Source: Spirochaetota bacterium | GTDB taxonomy: Bacteria; Spirochaetota; Spirochaetia; Treponematales; Rectinemataceae | DNA length: 64,000 bases | Direction: 5' to 3' | Assembly (NCBI GenBank): GCA_022711355.1 | Contig: JAKLFE010000012.1 | Location: 1-64,000 of the forward strand | In this document: positions 29,885-36,692 of the stretch, piece by piece | Numbering within the stretch: the stretch's first letter is position 1 | Layout: each line of letters opens with the position of its first letter | The notes under the pieces: model-generated | The model's input: the letters and a program-made list of their open reading frames with translations, nothing else | Databases searched by the model: none | Told to the model about the DNA's origin: nothing | Position numbers and translations under genes: made by a program

Positions 29885-29892
29885 TGAGCCAG

Positions 29893-30153
29893 ATGAGGGT
29901 CCTCGAGCTGCGAGAGCTTCGGCGGCGTGAAGCTCCTATACACTACATCCGCGAATACGGAGCCGTCGCCGTGCTCGAGTCCTTCGAGGGAAGGGCCGAG
30001 GCGGCCATATCATTCACCCTCGAGCAAAAGCCCCTCGGGCCCCCGGACATAAGCCTGCGCGTGCTCGATCCCGTGGACTGGCCCCTCCTCCCCGTCGTGC
30101 GGGTCCTGCGCGAGTACGTCGCCGCGCTCGACCGCGAGGGCAAGCTCCCGTGA
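29893..30153 (+). CDS. Small conserved-looking protein, unknown function
   Basis: An 86-residue protein starting MRVLELRELRRREAP. It alternates basic and acidic residues, ends in a helix (VVRVLREYVAALDREGKLP), and has no membrane segment or Cys. I do not recognise a family. I set the start at ATG 29893 rather than the TTG at 29884, because the TTG lies inside the -10 element of a strong promoter. It overlaps tsaE by four bases (GTGA), and so is co-expressed with tsaE and tsaB of the tRNA t6A pathway. That linkage is the only clue to function. Confidence 0.65.
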   Translation: MRVLELRELRRREAPIHYIREYGAVAVLESFEGRAEAAISFTLEQKPLGPPDISLRVLDPVDWPLLPVVRVLREYVAALDREGKLP

Positions 30154-30590
30154 AGGAAGTCTTCCTCGCCGACGCAACCGGCACGGAGGAGCTGGGGGAG
30201 CGCCTGGGCCGCTCCCTGGGCGGAGGCACGGTCATAGCCTTCCGCGGCCCCCTGGGCGCCGGCAAGACCACCATGACCAAGGGACTCGCGCGGGGTCTCG
30301 GGATCGAGGAGACCGTCACGAGCCCGACCTTCACCATCGTCTCCGAGTACGAGGGCAGGCTCCGCCTCCACCACGTCGACGCCTACCGCCTCTCGGGGCC
30401 CGAGGACTTCTACTCCATCGGCGGCGAGGAGCTCCTCGCCGATCCGGGCGGGGTCTGCCTCGTCGAATGGAGCGAGCGCATCGAGCCGGCCCTCCCGCCG
30501 GGGGCCGCCATCATCGAGCTCATCGTGCCCCCCGGGGGCGGCCGCCTGGCGCGGGTCTCGGGCGCGGCCCTGGAGAGCCTGCTCGCATGA
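30150..30590 (+). CDS. tsaE: tRNA t6A synthesis ATPase TsaE
   Basis: A 146-residue P-loop protein with Walker A GPLGAGKTTMTKG, the TSPTFTIVSEYEG switch and HHVDAYRL and VEWSERIE blocks, all standard for TsaE (YjeE). It stimulates the TsaB-TsaC-TsaD machine that adds threonylcarbamoyl to A37 of ANN-reading tRNAs. The start is GTG at 30150, overlapping the stop of the previous gene, and tsaB follows with an ATGA overlap. The tRNA with anticodon CAT further along (33980) would be a substrate of this modification. Confidence 0.95.
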   Translation: MKEVFLADATGTEELGERLGRSLGGGTVIAFRGPLGAGKTTMTKGLARGLGIEETVTSPTFTIVSEYEGRLRLHHVDAYRLSGPEDFYSIGGEELLADPGGVCLVEWSERIEPALPPGAAIIELIVPPGGGRLARVSGAALESLLA

Positions 30591-31258
30591 ACGTCCTCGC
30601 TATAGACAGCTCCACCGACATCCTCTCGGTGGCCCTGGCCTCGGATCGGGGCCGCGCCGAGGCCTCGGTCGACGCGGGCCTCCGGCACGCCGAGGCCCTG
30701 CAGGGCCTCGTGGACTTCTGCATGGCCCGCGTCGGCCTCGAGCCGCGGGAGCTCGGCCTCCTCGCCTGCGCCCGGGGCCCCGGCTCCTTCACGGGGCTGC
30801 GCATCGGCATGGCCACGGTCAAGGGCATGGCCCTCGGGCTGGGCCTGCCCTGGGTATCCGTGCCCACCCTCGACTGCCTCGCCTGGGGCTACGAGGCCTT
30901 CCCCGGGGCGGTCGCGCCCATCGTGGACGGCAAGAAGGGCCGGGTCTACGCGGCCATCTACCAGGCAGGCCTCCGGATCGGCCCCTGGCGCGATATCCCG
31001 CTTGCGGAGCTGGCCGCGTTGCTCGATACTTATCCCGAGGCCCTCGCGACGGGCCCCGACGCCGAGCTCTTCGCGCCCTTCGCCGAGGAGCGGCCGGGCT
31101 TCCGCGTCGACCGCCGCGCGAGGACGCCGGCCGCCCGCGCCCTCGCCGCCCTCGCGGAAGAGGCCTTTCTCCGGGAAGGCCCCTCCCCCGACGACGAGGG
31201 CCCCCTATACCTGCGGCCGAGCGAGGCCGAGGAGGGCGCGGCCCTCCGAGACGCCTGA
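30587..31258 (+). CDS. tsaB: tRNA t6A synthesis protein TsaB
   Basis: A 223-residue member of the ASKHA/Kae1-like fold. The N-terminal MNVLAIDSSTDILSVAL, the GLRHAEAL segment and GPGSFTGLRIGMATVKG are diagnostic of TsaB (YeaZ), the non-catalytic partner of TsaD. It starts inside the tsaE stop (ATGA at 30587-30590). Length is normal. The HD-GYP gene follows after 18 bases and may be on the same transcript. Confidence 0.95.
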   Translation: MNVLAIDSSTDILSVALASDRGRAEASVDAGLRHAEALQGLVDFCMARVGLEPRELGLLACARGPGSFTGLRIGMATVKGMALGLGLPWVSVPTLDCLAWGYEAFPGAVAPIVDGKKGRVYAAIYQAGLRIGPWRDIPLAELAALLDTYPEALATGPDAELFAPFAEERPGFRVDRRARTPAARALAALAEEAFLREGPSPDDEGPLYLRPSEAEEGAALRDA

Positions 31259-31276
31259 GCCGGGAAGAGCGAGACG

Positions 31277-32386
31277 ATGGCCGTACCCGAGATGCGCGAC
31301 GATATCGATGACATAGCCGACGTCGAGGAGCTCGAGCCCCTCGAGGAGCTCTCCGATCTCGAGGCTGGCGTCAACGAGCTGCCCGCCGAGTCCCCCCTCC
31401 TCTCCGAGAGCGGCCCCCGCTGCGTCGCCCGCAGCTACGAAGCCATCCCCGAGCCACTCGCCCTCCTCGACGACTCCCTCGCCTTCATCTACCGCAACCG
31501 GCCCTTCAGGGACCTGCTCAAGGCCTTCAGCTACCCGGACAGCTCCTCCTTCCTCGGCACCCTCGCGCGCGCGATAGACCCCGAGACCGCCCGCTCCATC
31601 TACGAGGGGATCGGCAAGACGGAGCGCGGCCACGCGTGGAAGGGGACCATCGCCCACCGCTCCAAGGACTCCGCCGCGGTGATCACGAAGGTCCATATCT
31701 TCCCCCTCTGGCCCGACGAGCCCGCCGGGGACAAGCCCCCCGCCTACTCGGTCTACCTGGACGACGTGACCGAGGAGAACCGCAAGTTCCTTCGGGACAT
31801 GTTCTCCTCCCTCCTCGAGGCCTCGAAGCTCAAGGACAACGACACGGGCAAGCACATCGAGCGGGTCAACCTCTACTCCGCCCTCCTGGCCAAGGAGCTC
31901 TTCGCCGACTCGCGTTGGCCCGAGGTGGACACGGACTTCGTCGACAACATCGGCTTCCTCGCCGCGATGCACGACGTCGGCAAGATCGGGACCCCCGACG
32001 ACATCCTCAACAAGGAAGGGCCCTTGAACGAGTTCGAGTGGGGCATCATGAAGGAGCACACGAAGAACGGAGCCTTCATCCTGTCGAGCTACCCGAACCC
32101 CATGGCCAAGGAGATCGCCCTGTCCCACCACGAATGGTGGAACGGCTCGGGCTATCCCTACAACCTCGAGGGGGCCATGATCCCCCTGGCCGCCCGCATC
32201 GTGACCCTGGCCGACGTCTACGACGCCCTCCGCATGAAGCGGAGCTACAAGCCGGCCTACGCCCACGAGGTGGCCCTCCAGAAGATGCGCCAGGAGCGGG
32301 GCGTCCACTTCGACCCCGAGCTCGTGGACCTCGTCCTCAGGATCGAGTCGCAGATGGAGCGGGTCTACGCCGAGAACGCCGACTAG
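31277..32386 (+). CDS. HD-GYP domain phosphodiesterase with PAS-like N-terminus
   Basis: A 369-residue soluble protein. An acidic N-terminal tail (about residues 8-35) precedes a PAS-like sensor domain (about 50-180, with YEAIPEPLALLDDSLAFIYR), then HD-GYP. The HD motif AAMHDVGKIGTPDDIL and the LSHHEWWNGSGYP motif, with HH and GYP, are intact, so c-di-GMP hydrolysis is likely. The usual E/D-R-x-D before GSGYP is replaced by W-W-N. It lies at the end of the flagellar/tsa string, close to the PilZ gene. Its last codons are repeated just beyond its stop (see the repeat at 32368-32423). Confidence 0.9.
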   Translation: MAVPEMRDDIDDIADVEELEPLEELSDLEAGVNELPAESPLLSESGPRCVARSYEAIPEPLALLDDSLAFIYRNRPFRDLLKAFSYPDSSSFLGTLARAIDPETARSIYEGIGKTERGHAWKGTIAHRSKDSAAVITKVHIFPLWPDEPAGDKPPAYSVYLDDVTEENRKFLRDMFSSLLEASKLKDNDTGKHIERVNLYSALLAKELFADSRWPEVDTDFVDNIGFLAAMHDVGKIGTPDDILNKEGPLNEFEWGIMKEHTKNGAFILSSYPNPMAKEIALSHHEWWNGSGYPYNLEGAMIPLAARIVTLADVYDALRMKRSYKPAYAHEVALQKMRQERGVHFDPELVDLVLRIESQMERVYAENAD

Positions 32387-32423
32387 AAGCGGCGTCTCTC
32401 GGCCGCCGAGAACGCCGACTAGA
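32368..32423. repeat. 20-base direct repeat across two gene ends
   Basis: The 20 bases at 32368-32387, which contain the HD-GYP stop codon, recur exactly at 32404-32423 with 16 bases between. The second copy holds the stop of the convergent acetyltransferase (CTA at 32419-32421). It looks like a small duplication of a former shared CTAG gene end. Confidence 0.85.
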
Positions 32424-33543
32424 GCTTCTTCACGAAGGCGCGGCGGCGCTTGTGCTGCCGCTTCTCGTAGTCCTTCCACATGCCCTGGACCTCGACGTTG
32501 GTCTCGAGCTCGGGATTGGTCTCCGCGAACCTGACCCCCGCCTCGATGACCGACTCGTTGAGGGCCCCCATCACGAGGGCTATCACGCCCCGGGCCCGGT
32601 AGTCGGGCTTCACGGCCACGAGGTACATGTCGATGGTCTCCGGATGCCGGAGGGCCCTGAGGTAGTGGTACCAGCCGAGGGGGAGGAGCCGCCCCCCCGC
32701 CTTCTGGGCCGCCCGGGAAAGGCTGGGCATCGTGATCCCGAAGCCGATGAGCTTGCCCGCGGCGTCGACGAGGATCTTGGTGAAGCGGGGATCGACGAAG
32801 CCGAGGTAGGTCTTGATGTAGAAGCGAACCTGGGCCTCGCTGAGGGGCACGGTGCCGTAGAGGCCGCTGTAGGCCTCGTCGATGAGCTCGAAGACCTCGT
32901 CGCCGTACCTCGCGGCGAGCTCCTTCTTGCCCTTCCACGCGGCGATGCCGGCCCCCGTGCGCTTGGCTATGAGCTCGCGGACCCGCTTGACCTTCTCGGG
33001 CGTGCCCGAGGGGATCGTGATCCGGTACTCGACCCAGTCCGCGTCCTTGACGTAGCCGAGCTCCGCGAGGAGCTCGGGATAGTAGGGCTTGTTGTAGTAG
33101 GTGGCGTAGGTGCCGAGCTCCCCGAAGCCCTCGACGAGCATGCCTTCCTTGTCGAGGTCGGTGAAGCCCATGGGCCCGTTGAGCTCCTCGAGGCCCTTCC
33201 CCCGGGCCCAGGCCTCGACCGTCCCCATGAGGGCCGCCAGGACCTCCCGGTCCTCGATGAAGTCGAGCCAGCCGAAGCGGGCCCGCCTTTTACCCCACTT
33301 CTCGATGTAGCGGCGGTTGACGATGCCGGCGACCCGGCCGACGGCCTTCCCGTCGCGATACGCCATCCAGAGCTCCGCCTCGCAGTACTCGAAGGCGGGA
33401 TTCTTGGCGGGATCGAGGGTAGCCAGGTCGTCGAGATCGAGGGGGGGGACCCAGAAGGGGTCGCCTTTATACAGGGAATGCGGGAAGCGCACGAAGGCCT
33501 TCAGGGCGCGGCGGCCCTCGACGCGGCGAATCTCGAGCGACAT
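32419..33543 (-). CDS. GNAT-type N-acetyltransferase-like protein
   Basis: A 374-residue protein with a GNAT-like fold, similar in length and character to the YghO/hypothetical acetyltransferase group of Bacteroidetes and spirochaetes. Visible features are the N-terminal FVRFPHSLYKGDPFWVPPL, a repeated acetyltransferase-like half with GRVAGIVNRRY, and a C-terminal half with LIGFGITMPSLS and AVKPDYRARGVIALVM, where the acyl-CoA-binding Q/RxxGxA pattern is only loosely kept. Its substrate is unknown. The downstream (higher-coordinate) gene of 79 residues is three bases upstream of its start and cotranscribed. Its stop lies in a duplicated sequence. Confidence 0.75.
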   Translation of the reverse strand: MSLEIRRVEGRRALKAFVRFPHSLYKGDPFWVPPLDLDDLATLDPAKNPAFEYCEAELWMAYRDGKAVGRVAGIVNRRYIEKWGKRRARFGWLDFIEDREVLAALMGTVEAWARGKGLEELNGPMGFTDLDKEGMLVEGFGELGTYATYYNKPYYPELLAELGYVKDADWVEYRITIPSGTPEKVKRVRELIAKRTGAGIAAWKGKKELAARYGDEVFELIDEAYSGLYGTVPLSEAQVRFYIKTYLGFVDPRFTKILVDAAGKLIGFGITMPSLSRAAQKAGGRLLPLGWYHYLRALRHPETIDMYLVAVKPDYRARGVIALVMGALNESVIEAGVRFAETNPELETNVEVQGMWKDYEKRQHKRRRAFVKKL

Positions 33544-33546
33544 CGG

Positions 33547-33786
33547 CTACTCCTTCCACTCGGCTATGAAATGCTCGTGGGCGGCTATGGTCGCCGCGAC
33601 GATGATGTCCTGCAATGGTCCGCGGCCGACCCAATCGTTGCCGTCCTGGATATAGAGATGGCGGAGGGTGCCCTCGGCGTCGGCCCGGCTGAAGCCGGGA
33701 TCGACGGAACGACGGCGCTCGAGCCCGGTGAGGGTAAGCTCGTAGACTTCCCGGTATTTCTCGTCACGCCAATCGACGCTTTCCAC
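33547..33786 (-). CDS. Small protein of unknown function
   Basis: A 79-residue, acidic, soluble protein with GTG start (VESVDWRDEKYREVY). It has a conserved-looking pattern, GTLRHLYIQDGNDW and IIVAATIAAHEHFIAEW, like small helical accessory proteins, but I do not know the family. It stops three bases before the acetyltransferase start, so the two form a short operon. A weak -10 (TATAGC) lies about 110 bases upstream. Base composition and third-position GC match the genome, which supports coding. Confidence 0.65.
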   Translation of the reverse strand: MESVDWRDEKYREVYELTLTGLERRRSVDPGFSRADAEGTLRHLYIQDGNDWVGRGPLQDIIVAATIAAHEHFIAEWKE

Positions 33787-33938
33787 GGGGATCTCGCTTT
33801 CTGGCCGGAAGTGGGGCTGGGCCGGGCCCGCGGCATGCCCCTGAGCCCGACGAGGGCCCCGCGGCAGGAGGAGGCTCTCGCTGGATCGGCGCCGCTATAG
33901 ACCGCGGAATCTGGCCAGGGTTGCGGCTCGACGGCGCC

Positions 33939-33973
33939 GAAAAAGAAAAAGTCCAGTAATTGCTTACTGGACT
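33939..33973 (-). terminator. Terminator of tRNA gene
   Basis: A perfect 10-bp stem (AGTCCAGTAA / TTACTGGACT) with a four-base loop, followed on the minus strand by TTTTTCTTTTT. It begins six bases after the tRNA 3' end. Confidence 0.9.
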
Positions 33974-33979
33974 TCCGTT

Positions 33980-34052
33980 TAGCGGGAGGGGGGATTGAAC
34001 CCTCGACCCAGCGGATATGAGCCGCTTGCTCTGCCATCTGAGCTATCCCGCC
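33980..34052 (-). tRNA. tRNA with anticodon CAT (Met elongator or Ile2)
   Basis: A 73-nt cloverleaf on the minus strand: acceptor GGCGGGA with TCCCGCT (a G-U first pair), D-arm GCTC-AGATGGCAGA-GC, anticodon arm AGCGG-CTCATAT-CCGCT and T-arm GAGGG-TTCAATC-CCCCC, where one A-C mismatch occurs. The discriminator is A and no CCA is encoded. The anticodon CAT fits elongator Met, but Ile2 (with lysidine) cannot be excluded by eye; initiator is unlikely, since the GGG-C anticodon stem of initiators is absent. A promoter TTGACG, 18 bases, TATAAA stands 20 bases upstream and a strong terminator follows. Confidence 0.93.
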
Positions 34053-34071
34053 ATGCCATACGGCGAGAGGC

Positions 34072-34101
34072 TTTATACCGGCTTTCGCACCCCTTCGTCA
34101 A
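34072..34101 (-). promoter_or_regulatory. tRNA promoter
   Basis: Minus-strand TTGACG (34101-34096), 18 bases, TATAAA (34077-34072), followed after 19 bases by the tRNA 5' end. It starts three bases beyond the M48 stop codon. Confidence 0.75.
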
Positions 34102-34104
34102 GGG

Positions 34105-35178
34105 CTAGGGCCGCTTGCCGAAGATCCGGTCGATGGTCTCCTCGATATTCGGGGCCGATCCCGAACCCTCGCCGCCGCCCCCGCCGCCCCCGGGACGGCC
34201 CTTGCCGGCGCCGCCGAAGAGTCCGCCGAGGGTCTCCATGACCTTCCCCGCCGCCTGGGAGAGGGGGTCCTCGGAGGAGGAGAATTCCGAGGAGTAGGCC
34301 TTTCCCGCCTCCTGGAAGTCCCGAGCCGCGTCCCGCTCCCCCTCCTGGCCCCGGCGGGGATAGTCCCCGGCGAGGATGGAGGCGTAGGCCGGGCTCTTCT
34401 CCCATTCCTGGAGGGCGGTCATGCGGGCGACGGGGTAGGGATGGCTCTCGCCGAGGACGTCGACGAGCTTGTACAGGGAGTCCAGGCCCTCGCGCGAGGA
34501 CTCGTAGTCGTGGGCCTGGCGGAAGAACTCGTTGAGGTCCATCTGGCCGATGCGGGCGCCGCCGGCGCTCTTCATGAGGCTGCGGAGGACCAGGGGGGCG
34601 TCCTGGACGGCGAGGAGGGAGGCGCGGTCGGCGGAGAGCTCGCTCTTGCGGTCCCACTCCTTGAGGGCCGCGATGGCCGCGGAGAGGGCGGCGCCGGCCA
34701 GGGGCAGGTTCCCGACGAGGAGGGAGGAGGCCTTGATGAGGAGGACGAGGAGGGTCTTGAAGACGACGTGGCCGGAGAGGACGTGGCCCAGCTCGTGGGC
34801 GAGGACGGAGCCGAGCTCCTCCTCGCCCCATAGGTCGAGGGCCCCGCTCGTGAGGACGATGAAGGGCCGGTCGACGCCGAGGGCGAAGGCGTTGGGGGAG
34901 GGATCGAGGCGGATGTAGAGCTCGGGCCGGGGAGCGCAGTCGAGCCGCTCGCAGAGGAGCCCGAGGCTCGCGTAGAGGGAGGCGAACTGGCTGTCCGATG
35001 CCCGGGCCGAATTGGCGAGGGTGGAGAGGCGGAGGGAGCGCTCCGTCGTCGAGCCGACGATGCGGCGCACGAGCTCGCCGGCCAGGGGCAGGGAGGAGAA
35101 GGCCGCGAGGGCCGCCTTGTCGGCGGGGTGCTCCCAGGCGCTCGGGCTGATGCCGGGGAAGCTTCGGTTTCGTTCCAT
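34105..35178 (-). CDS. M48 family zinc metalloprotease
   Basis: A 357-residue protein with the M48 catalytic motif LAHELGHVLSGH and the third ligand in ELSADRASLLA. A hydrophobic stretch (LLVLLIKASSLLVGNLPLAGAALSAAIAAL) follows the HExxH and may sit in or against the membrane, as in HtpX-type proteases. The C-terminal 90 residues are Gly-rich and disordered (GGGGGGGEGSGS) and end in a short conserved-looking TIDRIFGKRP. It may degrade damaged membrane proteins; the exact subfamily is unclear. A TATACT -10 (35191-35186) stands seven bases before the ATG with a weak -35, so its mRNA may be leaderless. Confidence 0.88.
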   Translation of the reverse strand: MERNRSFPGISPSAWEHPADKAALAAFSSLPLAGELVRRIVGSTTERSLRLSTLANSARASDSQFASLYASLGLLCERLDCAPRPELYIRLDPSPNAFALGVDRPFIVLTSGALDLWGEEELGSVLAHELGHVLSGHVVFKTLLVLLIKASSLLVGNLPLAGAALSAAIAALKEWDRKSELSADRASLLAVQDAPLVLRSLMKSAGGARIGQMDLNEFFRQAHDYESSREGLDSLYKLVDVLGESHPYPVARMTALQEWEKSPAYASILAGDYPRRGQEGERDAARDFQEAGKAYSSEFSSSEDPLSQAAGKVMETLGGLFGGAGKGRPGGGGGGGEGSGSAPNIEETIDRIFGKRP

Positions 35179-35185
35179 GGGGGAG

Positions 35186-35215
35186 AGTATAGCCGCCCGG
35201 CCGCGGCCCTTCCAG
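35186..35215 (-). promoter_or_regulatory. Promoter of the M48 gene, predicted leaderless
   Basis: Minus-strand CTGGAA, 18 bases, TATACT (35191-35186), then seven bases to the ATG. The -10 is good and the -35 is weak. Confidence 0.45.
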
Positions 35216-35244
35216 CCTCGGGGGCTTCGAGGCTATCCTGTCCC

Positions 35245-35916
35245 ATGCGCTGCAGGCTCTGCTCCTCGGACTCGACCCTGCCCCGCCTCGCCGGGGGCCT
35301 CGAGTACCGGGACTGCCCGGACTGCGGCTACATCGGCCTCGCCCCCCGCCACTGGCCGAGCCGGGCGGAGGAGGAGGCCCGCTATCGCCTTCACCGCAAC
35401 GATCCCGCCGAGCCGGGCTACCGGGCCTACCTCGGCGCCTTCGCCGAGCTCGCCCTCGAGCCCTTCCTCGGGCCGGGGGCGCGGATCCTCGATTTCGGCT
35501 CGGGGCCCGTCCCGGCCCTCTCCCTCCTCCTGGCCGAGCGGGGCTTCGCGGCCCGGCCCTACGATCCCTTCTTCGCTCCCGGCTCCTCCTGGAGGAGGCG
35601 GAGCTGGGAGGCCATCGTCCTCCACGAGGTCGCCGAGCACCTCCGCAGCCCCGGCCGGACCCTGGCGGCCCTCGCGCGCCGCCTCGCGCCCGGCGGGATC
35701 CTCGCCGTAAGGACCCGCTTCCCGCCCGAGGACCCGGCGGGCTTCGAGTCCTGGTGGTATCGGCGGGACTCGACCCACCTCGGCTTCTGGCGCCCGGAGA
35801 GCTTCTCCCGCCTCGCCCGCGATACCGGCCTCGAGCTGGCCCTCGTCCGCGAGCCCGACCTGGCCGTCCTCAGGGCCGCAACCGGATCGGCCGGCCGCGG
35901 CTCTATCTCGTCGTGA
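35245..35916 (+). CDS. Class I SAM methyltransferase with N-terminal Cys motif
   Basis: A 223-residue protein. It begins MRCRLCSSDSTLPRL and YRDCPDCGYIGL, a four-Cys zinc-type knuckle seen at the start of several methyltransferases, then a Rossmann SAM-binding region (ARILDFGSGPVPALSLLLAE) and the later LHEVAEHLRSP and LAPGGILAVRT blocks of Methyltransf_23-like proteins. The substrate is unknown. The start 35245 is preferred because it begins the Cys motif; a TATCCT sequence ends five bases before it. The acyltransferase gene follows after 16 bases, so the two are probably cotranscribed, at the left edge of the SDR cluster. Confidence 0.85.
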   Translation: MRCRLCSSDSTLPRLAGGLEYRDCPDCGYIGLAPRHWPSRAEEEARYRLHRNDPAEPGYRAYLGAFAELALEPFLGPGARILDFGSGPVPALSLLLAERGFAARPYDPFFAPGSSWRRRSWEAIVLHEVAEHLRSPGRTLAALARRLAPGGILAVRTRFPPEDPAGFESWWYRRDSTHLGFWRPESFSRLARDTGLELALVREPDLAVLRAATGSAGRGSISS

Positions 35917-35932
35917 CGGAGGGGAATGACCG

Positions 35933-36676
35933 ATGCTGCGCAGGACCATAGCCTTCGAGATACTCAAGCTCTATTCGACCCTCTGGATGCGGGCCAAGGC
36001 CAAGGTGGAGATCCGCGGCCTGGAGCTCCTACCGCCCCGCCGCCCCGGCGAGCGCCGCGTCTACCTCCTTTTGAACCACTCCACGACCTACGACATCGTC
36101 GCCCTCATGCACGTCTCAAAGGAGCCCTTCGTCATCATGATGGACCGGGGCGCCTTCACCTTCCCCGTGATCGGGCGGATCCTCGCCTGGGCGGGCTTCG
36201 TCCCCCTGGACAAGGGGGATTCGGGAGCGGCGATCGAGGCCTGCCAGGCCGCCGTCGCCGAGGGCCGGCCCCTCCTCATCTCCCTCCACGACGGGGACTC
36301 GACCATAGGCGACTGGGGCAGGCCGCGCACGGGAGGCATCCGCATCGCGCACCGCGCGGGGGCGACGCTCTACCCGGTCTTCCTCAAGGTCGAGGAGGAG
36401 CGGATCAGGCGCCTGAGCTTCAAGGGCGTCGACGGCCGCGAGTACCCCTACACGACCTTCCGCGACACCTACTACTTCATCGAGCTGCTGCCGCCCCGCG
36501 ATCTCTCCTCCCTCGGCCCCGAGGCGGGCTACGAGGAGTACCGGGCCGAGGCCGAGGCCCTGAACGAGCTCTCCGCCTCCCTCGAGGCCCGCTACGAGGC
36601 CTTCCTCGCCGAGCGCGGGGGGGAGGGCTCCCCGGTCCGCAAGCGCGGCGGGACGCGGCTGCGCGTCGCCTGGTGA
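35933..36676 (+). CDS. PlsC-like acyltransferase
   Basis: A 247-residue protein of the glycerolipid acyltransferase family. The catalytic NHSTTYD (HX4D) is followed by the acyl-acceptor blocks PVIGRILAWAGFVPLDKGD and DGDSTIGDWGRPRTGGIRIA. Such enzymes usually transfer an acyl chain from acyl-ACP or CoA to lysophosphatidic acid or a related acceptor at the membrane. The D-x-G instead of the common E-G-T-R block is noteworthy and hints at a non-standard acceptor. GGAGGGG precedes the ATG. It lies beside four SDR genes and a methyltransferase, an arrangement compatible with lipid tailoring. Confidence 0.85.
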   Translation: MLRRTIAFEILKLYSTLWMRAKAKVEIRGLELLPPRRPGERRVYLLLNHSTTYDIVALMHVSKEPFVIMMDRGAFTFPVIGRILAWAGFVPLDKGDSGAAIEACQAAVAEGRPLLISLHDGDSTIGDWGRPRTGGIRIAHRAGATLYPVFLKVEEERIRRLSFKGVDGREYPYTTFRDTYYFIELLPPRDLSSLGPEAGYEEYRAEAEALNELSASLEARYEAFLAERGGEGSPVRKRGGTRLRVAW

Positions 36677-36692
36677 GGCCGAGGGGCCGAGG

